Assembly: GCA_017623655.1 (NCBI GenBank)
Contig: JAGAON010000007.1
Coordinates: 186,001 to 250,000 of the forward strand
DNA length: 64,000 bases
Direction of reading: 5' to 3'
Origin: Prevotella sp.
GTDB taxonomy: Bacteria; Bacteroidota; Bacteroidia; Bacteroidales; Bacteroidaceae
Below, piece by piece: positions 36,101 through 43,986 of this stretch; positions within the stretch are counted from its first letter, which is position 1; each line of letters opens with the position of its first letter. The notes under the pieces were generated by a model, which saw only the letters and a program-made list of their open reading frames with translations, did no database searches and was not told the DNA's origin. The translations under genes were made by a program, and so were the position numbers.

Positions 36101-37080
36101 CATGCGTGCCTCTGCTCACACAGCAGGTAGCCGACCTTGCAGCCGCTATCGTAGCACTTGATCCTAACATGGAAACGAACGAGCAGGTTATCGCTGCCGG
36201 CAATGCCCTGAGCGACGATCAGGAACTCGTTTCTAAGTTGAAGATGCGCTATGCAGCAAATCTCTATAACATCATCGCAAATGGTGGAGATCCGTTCCAC
36301 ACGATTTACGACGGAGATTTGGAAGAGGTAGAGACCCCGATTGCAGCTTCGTTCCTGATTCAGAACCCTAAGTTCTATACCACAGCCCAAGTTATCAATG
36401 GCAAGACCGCCGCTAAGGTAACAGACTTCCCGGGTTGGACTATCGAACAGACCAAGGGACAAATCACATCTGTATTCGCTACCACATGGGGTGAGAAATT
36501 CGCGACAGAGGTTAAGCCTATCGAAGACTGTGCCGTGAAGACCGGTTGGGGTGAACACGAGTATGACGTTAAGCAGGTTATAACTCAGCTTCCGGTATTC
36601 AACTATTCTGCATCTATAAAGATAGGTGAGGACGGCGGCGACCCGCACGGATGCTACGCTTACTGCGGTGAGAGCCAGCTCGTTTACGAAGGCGAGGACG
36701 GTACATACTCACGTGACAATAATAAGCCGGCCAACCTCAAGGAGTTCACAGGAGTAGCACCTGTATATGAGGAGGGCGCAACGCTCGGTAGCATCACTCT
36801 CGGTGCCCACATGACTATATACGGCGGATTTGGTAATGTAGATGACGCTACACTCACCATCACTGGTATATTGGAAGGCTTCGACTATGCAGCCGCAGCC
36901 CAGAAGCTTGAAGGGGAAATCACAGCCGTTGACAACGTACAGATGCCGGAGGGTGAGCCTGTAAGCGTAAGCTACTATGACCTCGCAGGCAAGAAGGTAA
37001 GCCAGCCAAACGGTATCACCATCAAGGTTGACACTTACAAGAATGGCTTTATGAAGGTATCAAAGGTATTGGTTAAGTAA
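33175..37080 (+). CDS. Large multidomain secreted protein of unknown function
   Basis: 1301 residues. Signal peptide to about IQAQ (residue 22). By pattern: an N-terminal beta-sandwich (about 25-215, with WWQRAVKFRNLPLEEGKSYR, like carbohydrate-binding jelly rolls), Ig-like segments (about 340-445, VSTLPVDGSFALDETLDEVS), two further beta-rich regions (about 450-830), a helical stretch (about 840-1030, resembling small three-helix repeats), another beta region, and a C-terminal tail of the YDLAGKKV type (last 39 residues). No catalytic motif was found. First gene of the plus-strand run, divergent from the xylan operon, and ended by a strong terminator. Likely a secreted polysaccharide-binding protein; inference only. 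Confidence 0.75.
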   Translation: MKTKKLLNLGMMLACGLSIQAQTPIFHEGFDAEQSKQPTDVAYYEYINTIDGDERNLNTTDAFAGAGCLNFFNVEQNGNWWQRAVKFRNLPLEEGKSYRLTFRFKGSNTWMDIENNAETKSKMSVALMQGGEDADIPLLDAQGNEFRYELSLFNPDQYEKYTRMFYFASAQLQKDTYAEKNPDKEPLADKWFATFNVYNPGDYYLDEVDLSESPIAAVNFAYEAIRVDFGYATNIKDLVKQNPLGRVIMPEGCASVKLNGEDVAVAAVELQSDGFMYIFLDGVSIENAETDKVEIAFKNPADESYQVKYAGTLAPEGAVPDFTDNSGEYLEEVGEATSWAYSEPALVSTLPVDGSFALDETLDEVSFTFDKPVKTTTAYGDPLKVKLNGSEDLVLKTTDESGEGVTTLTFGRQDGKAFTKGNYSITLEGIASTKDIEAYKTFALNFETGTVNLSETIYTLESDQKTQLDADGGIPTGWTLTLNGEVHGGGSGSRGFLYSNSNVQSAVYMRDWEGKPVVLTSSPVTIPAGNMELRAFTAGWGSTGALKMTLKNSNGETVLSEDISVSTSLEKNKQGKFQVNPYRFTSDGGEYTYAIELAEGSNELLAAGFEVYSYTETEGDKAETEVIAKGDFASTGNDCAPAHGTGWKIYRADGRMRDPGANCSWGGDDWTGGGGPRVKTLGNKNLNGAGIYLGGGCYATYGEYLVQTNHDGEVLTEGATTPEKTLDLKNARYQITYHIIGWKIPTNTYNVTLDIFKQEDGIAGSPVYTRVDNVSGTVDSGNSSTDEAKKIQFLWNAPAEGKYILKFTAGGEGEGEAVVGNVTVESTASLAIQYAQLMSKALEPAKEELALANEKDEYKGATREELAQTIQDYTKPAFHTVAEYDAAFANLEALIKKSQTRRSNIDAYPTSLQALVDGLEAARGTKYENLELFTTVENTYNQYKDADYIAMNDEELGKAVSEMGNSGELLKNMVNTCVPLLTQQVADLAAAIVALDPNMETNEQVIAAGNALSDDQELVSKLKMRYAANLYNIIANGGDPFHTIYDGDLEEVETPIAASFLIQNPKFYTTAQVINGKTAAKVTDFPGWTIEQTKGQITSVFATTWGEKFATEVKPIEDCAVKTGWGEHEYDVKQVITQLPVFNYSASIKIGEDGGDPHGCYAYCGESQLVYEGEDGTYSRDNNKPANLKEFTGVAPVYEEGATLGSITLGAHMTIYGGFGNVDDATLTITGILEGFDYAAAAQKLEGEITAVDNVQMPEGEPVSVSYYDLAGKKVSQPNGITIKVDTYKNGFMKVSKVLVK

Positions 37081-37105
37081 ACCTTTCCCAAACCGATAAC
37101 ATTCA

Positions 37106-37138
37106 ACGGGCGCATCATTACGATGCGCCCGTTTTTTT
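37106..37138 (+). terminator. Intrinsic terminator after the 1301-residue gene
   Basis: An 11-bp stem (ACGGGCGCATC with GATGCGCCCGT) followed directly by seven T residues, 26 bp past the stop codon. It makes the 1301-residue gene a separate transcript. Confidence 0.9.
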
Positions 37139-37176
37139 GTTTGCACGGCATCCCGCCGCCATATATGCACCGGGAA

Positions 37177-37256
37177 TGTAGAGACGATGTGGTACATCGT
37201 CTCATGAAACAGTCGGCGGTGTAGGCGGGGAGACGATGTAATACATCGTCTCTACA
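37177..37256. repeat. Family A repeat pair
   Basis: Two inverted palindromic units (TGTAGAGACGATGTGGTACA, and GGAGACGATGTAATACATCG) with GCGGTGTAGGCGGG between them. Nearly identical to the pair at 37462-37541. Part of the 765 bp non-coding region 37081-37845. Confidence 0.88.
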
Positions 37257-37312
37257 AAGGCGGGTAATATCCCATTGCAACGATATTTGCACCGCGTTTG
37301 TTTCGCGATGTT

Positions 37313-37412
37313 TGTAGGGACACACCTTGGTGTGTCCGTGTTCCCGAATTTTCTCGCGTTGGCGGGTGTGGGTTGTCATGTATTTTCGGACGCACCAAGG
37401 TGCGTCCCTACA
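37313..37412. repeat. Family B repeat pair
   Basis: Arms TGTAGGGACACACCTTGGTG and CGCACCAAGGTGCGTCCCTA. Lies between two nearly identical family A pairs. Confidence 0.85.
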
Positions 37413-37461
37413 TCATCGTTTGTAATTATCGTGTTGAAATCACCGCGATTTATCACCATTT

Positions 37462-37541
37462 TGTAGAGACGATGTACCACATCGTCTCATGAAACGATTG
37501 GCGGTGCAGGCGGGGAGACGATGTAGTACATCGTCTCTACA
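37462..37541. repeat. Family A repeat pair
   Basis: Second copy of the pair at 37177-37256; the inner segment (CATGAAACNRTTGGCGGTGN) is conserved too, indicating a recent duplication. Confidence 0.88.
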
Positions 37542-37578
37542 TATTTCCCACACAACGAAACAAACAAACACCCGCCGC

Positions 37579-37663
37579 GCAATCAGCACCTGATTACCCT
37601 GCAATCAGGTGCTGATTACCGTGTAATCGGCACCAAATCACGATGTAATCGGCACTCTTTTAC
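37579..37663. repeat. Family C repeat
   Basis: GCAATCAGCACCTGATTACC, GGTGCTGATTACCGTGTAAT and two further degenerate words ending CGGCACTCTTTTAC. Confidence 0.8.
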
Positions 37664-37802
37664 AATGCCATTTGTAAACCATTGATTTTCCAAACATTAC
37701 ATAACCGCCAAACAAGGCCTGCAAATGCCGTGGTTGCCCATATATGTAACAACTGAAAAACTGTATGTAACATTTCAAAAACTACATTAAAATTCTTTTC
37801 AC

Positions 37803-37810
37803 TAACTTTG
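37803..37810 (+). promoter_or_regulatory. -7 element upstream of the GH115 gene
   Basis: TAACTTTG, 35 bp before the GH115 start, without a matching -33 TTTG. Confidence 0.55.
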
Positions 37811-37845
37811 CAACAGATAAACCTAAACTTACGCAACAAAACGAC

Positions 37846-40419
37846 ATGAACAAATCAAAACGACTTGTCCTATTACTCATCACGGCTGCGGTGTGCCTGC
37901 TTAACGTCACCGCCGCCGACACTTTCGTCTCCTTCGGCAAAGGCGACGTGAAACTGTGTACCGCCAACGAGGCTTTCAGCATCGGCGTCAGTGACAACGA
38001 CAACATCGGCGTCAAGCTGGCGGCGAAGAATCTCTGCACCGACTTCGGCATGGTGTGCGGCGCCAAGGTCAGCGTGACGGCAGACCCGGCGCAGTGCCGC
38101 ATCGTCATCGGCACCGTCGGTTCGTCCATGATAGACGCCTTGGCCAAGGCCGGGAAGATTGACACCAAGGAGCTGAAAGGCAAGAGGGAGAAATACATCA
38201 TCGGCACCACGGAGGGCGACAACAGCGTGCTCTACATAGCGGGCAGTGACCGCCGCGGCACCATCTACGGCATCTACGAGCTGTCAAGGCAGATGGGCGT
38301 GTCGCCATGGTACTACTGGATGGACGTGCCGGTGAAGAGGCAGCAGAGCGTCTATGTGCAGCGCGGACGATATACCGACGGCGAGCCGGCGGTGAGATAC
38401 CGCGGCATCTTCCTCAACGACGAGGCCCCCTGCCTCACCTCATGGGTGAAAAACACGTTCGGAACGAAGTATGGCGACCACCGTTTCTACGCAAAGGTGT
38501 TCGAGCTGCTGCTGCGCCTGAAAGGCAACTATATATGGCCGGCGATGTGGGGATGGGCCTTTTACGCCGACGACCCGCTCAATTCAAAGACCGCCGACGA
38601 CATGGGCATAATGGTTGGAACGAGCCATCACGAGCCGATGAGCCGCTCGCAGAAGGAATGGCACGGCCATTCGGACAACCCGAACGTGGAGCCGCAGGAC
38701 CTGAAAAGCCGTCAGGAGGCCGGGGGAAAGTGGGACTACGCCACCAACAAGGAGAACCTTGACCGCTTCTGGCTGGGCGGAGTGGAGCGCAACAAGCACA
38801 CCGAGGACATCATAACGATAGGAATGCGCGGCGACGGCGACATGGCCATGAGCGAGGAGCGCAACGTGAAGCTGCTGGAGACGGTGGTGAAGAACCAGCG
38901 CAAGCTCATCAGCAAGGCGCACGGCAAGCCCGCAAAGGACGTTCCGCAGCTGTGGGCGCTGTACAAAGAGGTGCAGGACTACTACGACGACGGTATGCGC
39001 GTGCCGGAGGATGTGACCATGCTGCTGTGCGATGACAACTGGGGCAACGTGAGAAGGGTGCCCACGGCAAAGGAGAGACAGCGCAAAGGCGGATGGGGAC
39101 TGTACTACCACGTAGATTATGTGGGTGCGCCGCGTAACTCGAAACTCATCAACGCCACACCCACACAGAATATGTGGGAGCAGCTGACGCTGGCCTACGA
39201 CTACGGCATCGACCGTCTCTGGATTCTCAACGTGGGTGACCTGAAACCCATGGAGTACCAAATACAGCTGTTCCTCGACATGGCGTGGAACCCGAAAGCA
39301 CCGGAGTTCATTGTCGGAGAGGACAACGTAATGTCGGCACTGACACAACATACAAGGCAATTCTGCGCACAGCAGTTCGGCGACAGACAGGCTGACGAGG
39401 CGGCAAGAATACTGGACCTCTGCTGCAAGATGAACGGCCGCTGCACGGCGGAGATGCTGGACGCCACGACATACGACCTCGCTTCCGGCGAATGGCAGCG
39501 CGTGGTGGATGAATACAAGGACCTTGAGATAGCGGCGCTGCGCCAGTATGCCACGCTGGAGGATGACGCTAAGGACGCGTATTTCCAGCTGATACTGTTC
39601 CCCGTGCAGCTGATGGCCAACCTGCACCAGATGTATCATGCGCAGGCGATGAACCTCGACCTGCACAGAAAGGGGGACTGCGCCATGAACAAATGGGCGG
39701 ACAAGTGCGAGGAGTTCTTCAACAGGGACGCACGGCTGATGGCACAATATAATAAGAAGATAGCCGGAGGCAAGTGGAACGGCATGATGACGCAGAAGCA
39801 CATCGGCTACACCTCATGGAACGACAGCTTCAAGAAGGACATCCTTCCCAAGCTGTTCCGCGCGGAAGGCACGGGCAACGTGTTCTCCGACGGCGGCAAG
39901 GGCTACATCGCCATGGAGGCGGAGCACTTCCAGTCAAAGGCTGACGGTGCCGGAGCCAAGTGGACACTGATACCGCAGATGGGCAGGACATTAGGCGCGA
40001 TGACGCTGATGCCGCAGACGGGCAAGGTGGATGGAGCGTCGCTGACGTACAGTTTCACGGCTCCGGAGAACGCCAAGGGCACGGCAAAGGTGCACATCGT
40101 GACCAAGTCAACGCTGGACTTCCTCAACAAGGGGGGCATGACCTACTCCGTTTCCATGGATGGTTCGGAGGCAAAGACGGTGAACTTCAACAGCAACCTG
40201 AACGAGAACCCGGAGAACATATACAACGTTTACTATCCCACGATAGCGCGCCGCGTGATAGAAAAGACCGTGGAACTGCCCTTGGGCAACGCCGCCGGCG
40301 GGACGCACAGGCTGACGTTCACCCCCAACGACCCCGGCATCGTGCTGGAAAAGATAGTGATAGACTTCGGAGGATACACCAAACAGTATCTCTTCGGGGA
40401 AGAGAGCCCGAGGAAATAG
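37846..40419 (+). CDS. GH115 xylan alpha-1,2-glucuronidase
   Basis: 857 residues. Signal peptide (to about TAAD, residue 25), N-terminal alpha/beta domain (about 28-170), a barrel (about 185-480) with the typical GH115 stretches RGIFLNDEAPCLTSW, NYIWPAMWGWAFY, MGIMVGTSHHEPM and LWILNVGDLKPME, a helical domain, and a C-terminal jelly roll (about 690-850). GH115 removes 4-O-methylglucuronic acid from internal xylose residues of polymeric xylan, unlike GH67 that needs chain ends. It is the first gene of a plus-strand run; a family F repeat fills the 225 bp gap to GH98. Confidence 0.95.
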   Translation: MNKSKRLVLLLITAAVCLLNVTAADTFVSFGKGDVKLCTANEAFSIGVSDNDNIGVKLAAKNLCTDFGMVCGAKVSVTADPAQCRIVIGTVGSSMIDALAKAGKIDTKELKGKREKYIIGTTEGDNSVLYIAGSDRRGTIYGIYELSRQMGVSPWYYWMDVPVKRQQSVYVQRGRYTDGEPAVRYRGIFLNDEAPCLTSWVKNTFGTKYGDHRFYAKVFELLLRLKGNYIWPAMWGWAFYADDPLNSKTADDMGIMVGTSHHEPMSRSQKEWHGHSDNPNVEPQDLKSRQEAGGKWDYATNKENLDRFWLGGVERNKHTEDIITIGMRGDGDMAMSEERNVKLLETVVKNQRKLISKAHGKPAKDVPQLWALYKEVQDYYDDGMRVPEDVTMLLCDDNWGNVRRVPTAKERQRKGGWGLYYHVDYVGAPRNSKLINATPTQNMWEQLTLAYDYGIDRLWILNVGDLKPMEYQIQLFLDMAWNPKAPEFIVGEDNVMSALTQHTRQFCAQQFGDRQADEAARILDLCCKMNGRCTAEMLDATTYDLASGEWQRVVDEYKDLEIAALRQYATLEDDAKDAYFQLILFPVQLMANLHQMYHAQAMNLDLHRKGDCAMNKWADKCEEFFNRDARLMAQYNKKIAGGKWNGMMTQKHIGYTSWNDSFKKDILPKLFRAEGTGNVFSDGGKGYIAMEAEHFQSKADGAGAKWTLIPQMGRTLGAMTLMPQTGKVDGASLTYSFTAPENAKGTAKVHIVTKSTLDFLNKGGMTYSVSMDGSEAKTVNFNSNLNENPENIYNVYYPTIARRVIEKTVELPLGNAAGGTHRLTFTPNDPGIVLEKIVIDFGGYTKQYLFGEESPRK

Positions 40420-40631
40420 GCCCCCACCCCGACCCTCCCCGAGGGGAGGGAGCATGATACCGACAAACATTTCGGCTTCATCACAGACGAGGTTTCACTA
40501 AAAAAACAACGTAATTACACTGTAATACCGATTATTTACTTACAACAAGTAACAGAAATCATAATAAACAACCAACAAACCCGCTACCCCATACCTTCCC
40601 CCTCCCCCCGGGGAGGGACGGGGAGGGGGCA
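40419..40631. repeat. Family F repeat between GH115 and GH98 genes
   Basis: Left end GGCCCCCACCCCGACCCTCC/CCGAGGGGAGGG overlaps the last base of the GH115 stop codon region; right end CCCCTCCCCCCGGGGAGGGA then CGGGGAGGGGGC. Same construction as at 26457-26611. Confidence 0.8.
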
Positions 40632-40644
40632 AAACCTTTTAATT

Positions 40645-43600
40645 ATGAAACATCTTATCTTACTCCTACTGACCGTTGTCTGCAACGTCTCCGCATTCGC
40701 GGACGCACCGCTGCGCAGACCTATCAGCGTCAACCAACCGGCGTGGTTCGTGCACATCGATAACTGGAACGATGCCGATCCGCAGAAAATCATCGACCTT
40801 ATACCGGAAGACATCAAGCCTTACGTGGTGTTCAACATCTCCATGTCCATCTCACACAACGAGACTACGGGCGAGTTTGACCGCGTACCGGACGGTTACA
40901 GCACCGCACGCTCATGGCTGCGCACCTGTGCCGAGAACAACGTATGGGCCATGGTACAGTGCGCAAGCGGCGGTTTCAGCCACTTCTCGGAAACTGACCT
41001 GCGCTTCTACGAGGAACTTTACCGCGACTATCCCAACTTCATCGGCTGGAACTACGCCGAGCAGTTCTGGGGATTCGACGACAAGTTCTCCTGCTCTTTC
41101 GACGAACGCCTGAGCCATTTTGCCGACCTTATGAAGCTGGCACGCAAGTATGGCGGCTACACCTGCATCAGTTTCTGCGGCAATATATGGAGTCTTCCGC
41201 TCAGCCCGCTTGCCATGATGAAGAGAAGCGCGGCCTTCGCGGAACAGGCTGCGGCCGCTCCGCAGAACCTGATAATATGCGACAAATACACGATGTCGTC
41301 CATGTTCTACGAGTATGAGAGCATGAGCTTCGGCTCTTTCATAGCCGGTTACACCACAAACTTCGGCATCCGCTTCGACCAATGCGGCTGGAACGCGGAG
41401 CTGGAGAGCGAGAAAGAGAACATGCCGGCCGCTGCCGGCGCGGCGCCGGTGCTCAATAACTGGCTCATTAACGGCGGAACGGTGAACGACGGGCCTGAGC
41501 TGATATGGCAGCAGGACTTCAAGACCGAGGGCAAGAAGGCGCTGGCCAACGGATACTACGGCCGTTCCTTCTCACGCTTCCCGCAGTTTGACAACGTGAG
41601 CATAGACCTCTACCGCAAGATTCTGGACGGCACAATACGCATACCGACACGTGAAGAAGTGATAGAACGCAACAAGCTGGTGCTCATAAACGACGTCAAC
41701 ACCGGCGACAACGAGGTCGTATATGGCGCGCCACGCACCCTTTACGACGGGTTATACAACATGAAGGACGGGGAATTTCACCACGAACAGAAGAACTGGT
41801 TTAAGAAAACGGGACGCTATCCGACCATTCCCATCGTGCCGACACTTGTCGATAACCTCGCACAGTCAATCAACACGCAGGTGCTTCGCTCCGAATACGA
41901 CACGAGATGGAGCACCATCGCGAAGAAAAAGGCGGAGTTCAACAGCCTGTTCCCGGAGGAATACACAGGCAATGCCTTTGCAGGCAGAGTGGGAAACCGC
42001 TGGCTTATCTACAATCCCTTGAAGTCAGGAGCGAGCGCGAAAGCCCTCATCCCGCTGCAATACAACACCTGTAAGGACATAACACTGAGCATGTCGCAAT
42101 ATACAACGTGCCTGATGAAGGAGAAGACGGACGGCATCAGCCTCTATCTGACCAACTACCGCACCGACGTGACGGCCTTGAAGAACGACACCATCGTGAT
42201 AACAGGCGCGACAGCACAGCCCGCATACACATGGAAAGACCGCTCCAGCCACAGCGCAAGCAATATAGTGAAGGAGCAATGGGATAACGGTGTGTTCACA
42301 CTTATCATCGCACACAACGGTCCTTTGGACGTGGATATACAGTGCGCAGGCGGCGAGACAGGCAGGAAAGAGCCCGTTGCGGATCATGTACTGGTAGTTC
42401 CTGAGAAGCCGGCACCGTATGACGGCCCTCTGACCCACGAGTGCGAGGACTTCGATTTCAAGAGCACCAACGAGTATAAGCTGGCACCTTACGCCCTGAA
42501 CTCAATGAAAGGCTTCCACGCTTTGGGCTATCACGACATGGGAACACAAAGCGCCGCCATGATACGCGACACGTTCAACGTGAGCAAAGCGGGCAAATAT
42601 GACGTGACAATACGTTACTCCGCCCCTAACGGCAGCACCCAGATGAGGATCTATGTGGGCGGACAATTCAAACAGATAGCACTGGCCAAGACCGCCAAGA
42701 ACGAATGGAGGGAACTGACAGTGAAGGGTATGACATTCGCGGAAGGCAAGAACCAGCTGGCGATAAGGAACTACAACACCACCAGCAACGTGTATCTTGA
42801 CCAAGTAACGGTAACGAGTCAGGACTACAAGCCGGCCAAGGCGTTCAACGTTGACCGTATGTCACTGTCCTACAACGCTTACGTCAACGAGGCAGGCGTG
42901 GATAGCCTGTACCTCAATGCGCAGAGCCTGACAGGTGCGGTAAGCATCGTTACAAACGGAGACTTCGCCATTTCCACCAGCCGTGACGGCAGTTACAGCG
43001 CGTCACTGACCGTTGAAGGCGACGAGAACGGCAACATCTCAGACAGTATTATATATGTACGCATGAACGCCATGGAAGCTACCGGCACATACAACGGCAG
43101 CGTCACATTCTCCGCCGAGGGTTGCATGGATCATGTAACGGAGCTGACAGGAGCGGTAAGCCCGCACCCCGTGACCATAATCTATGACTTCACGGACGAC
43201 AAGGCGGGCAGTTACGCCACCACACCGCCGGCAAAGGACGTGACAAAGCCAACCTACGGACAGGTCACAGCCGGCGTGGTGTCATACAAAGGCAGCAATA
43301 TGCTCAAGATATATACCACGTCAGGACGCCACAGTTCCGGCGCGCTTGACCTCAACAAGTTCACAAGCAAGGCCACGGATTACAGCGTAACGTGGAAGCA
43401 GTACTACGGGGCATCCAGCAGCTACAAGGTAGGCATGATGCTGAGAGCCGGCAAGGTGGTCGGAAACAGCACGGCCGGATACGCACAGGGGTTCCGCAGC
43501 GGCTACCTGTTCATAGCCAACAACGACCCGTCAGGGGGCAACACAACGTTCCGTATATACAAGTCAACCGAGAGCACGAACCTGAACAGCCTTGTAACAC

Positions 43601-43986
43601 AAGGCGCTGCCCTGCAAACTTCACAGGGAACGCCGGTATGGTACAGGGTCAGCGTAAGCGGCTATCCTATCGTTAACCTCACGTTTGAGTACTCCACCGA
43701 CGGCGAGAACTGGACAATCGGCGCACAGACGGTAGATGCAAGCGGTTCGTTCCAGTCCGGAAGCACACAGATAGCATGGGGACTTGACGCGACAGCAAGC
43801 AACTTCTTCCTTGACGACATAACGTTTGACGGCGTCACATTCGACCCGACAGCCGTGAAAGGCGTAATGTCCGAAGCAGGGAACGACGGCGGAACGGCCG
43901 ACATCTACAACCTGCAAGGCCAGAAGGTGCGCGACATGAAAGACGGTAACATATACATAACCAACGGCAAAAAGATACTGAAATGA
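40645..43986 (+). CDS. GH98 family endo-xylanase with CBM and C-terminal tail
   Basis: 1113 residues. Signal peptide (to about AFAD, residue 20), then a GH98 catalytic region (about 24-330) with the family pattern QPAWFVHIDNWNDADPQKII, YVVFNISMSIS and E139 in GWNYAEQFWGFD, and the GH98 C-terminal domain to about 590. Then a CBM6/35-like domain (about 595-735), a bacterial Ig-like stretch, a laminin-like beta-sandwich (about 850-1070) and a YNLQGQKV tail. GH98 includes blood-group endo-galactosidases, but Bacteroides members in xylan loci are endo-xylanases acting on heavily decorated xylan; the context points to that. Its stop overlaps the GH5 start by 4 bp. Confidence 0.9.
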   Translation: MKHLILLLLTVVCNVSAFADAPLRRPISVNQPAWFVHIDNWNDADPQKIIDLIPEDIKPYVVFNISMSISHNETTGEFDRVPDGYSTARSWLRTCAENNVWAMVQCASGGFSHFSETDLRFYEELYRDYPNFIGWNYAEQFWGFDDKFSCSFDERLSHFADLMKLARKYGGYTCISFCGNIWSLPLSPLAMMKRSAAFAEQAAAAPQNLIICDKYTMSSMFYEYESMSFGSFIAGYTTNFGIRFDQCGWNAELESEKENMPAAAGAAPVLNNWLINGGTVNDGPELIWQQDFKTEGKKALANGYYGRSFSRFPQFDNVSIDLYRKILDGTIRIPTREEVIERNKLVLINDVNTGDNEVVYGAPRTLYDGLYNMKDGEFHHEQKNWFKKTGRYPTIPIVPTLVDNLAQSINTQVLRSEYDTRWSTIAKKKAEFNSLFPEEYTGNAFAGRVGNRWLIYNPLKSGASAKALIPLQYNTCKDITLSMSQYTTCLMKEKTDGISLYLTNYRTDVTALKNDTIVITGATAQPAYTWKDRSSHSASNIVKEQWDNGVFTLIIAHNGPLDVDIQCAGGETGRKEPVADHVLVVPEKPAPYDGPLTHECEDFDFKSTNEYKLAPYALNSMKGFHALGYHDMGTQSAAMIRDTFNVSKAGKYDVTIRYSAPNGSTQMRIYVGGQFKQIALAKTAKNEWRELTVKGMTFAEGKNQLAIRNYNTTSNVYLDQVTVTSQDYKPAKAFNVDRMSLSYNAYVNEAGVDSLYLNAQSLTGAVSIVTNGDFAISTSRDGSYSASLTVEGDENGNISDSIIYVRMNAMEATGTYNGSVTFSAEGCMDHVTELTGAVSPHPVTIIYDFTDDKAGSYATTPPAKDVTKPTYGQVTAGVVSYKGSNMLKIYTTSGRHSSGALDLNKFTSKATDYSVTWKQYYGASSSYKVGMMLRAGKVVGNSTAGYAQGFRSGYLFIANNDPSGGNTTFRIYKSTESTNLNSLVTQGAALQTSQGTPVWYRVSVSGYPIVNLTFEYSTDGENWTIGAQTVDASGSFQSGSTQIAWGLDATASNFFLDDITFDGVTFDPTAVKGVMSEAGNDGGTADIYNLQGQKVRDMKDGNIYITNGKKILK

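Noticed and set aside
38584..39801. 405-codon minus-strand open frame opposite the GH115 gene
   Set aside because: Same reason: the plus-strand GH115 gene is complete and motif-bearing; the antisense frame has no family signature.
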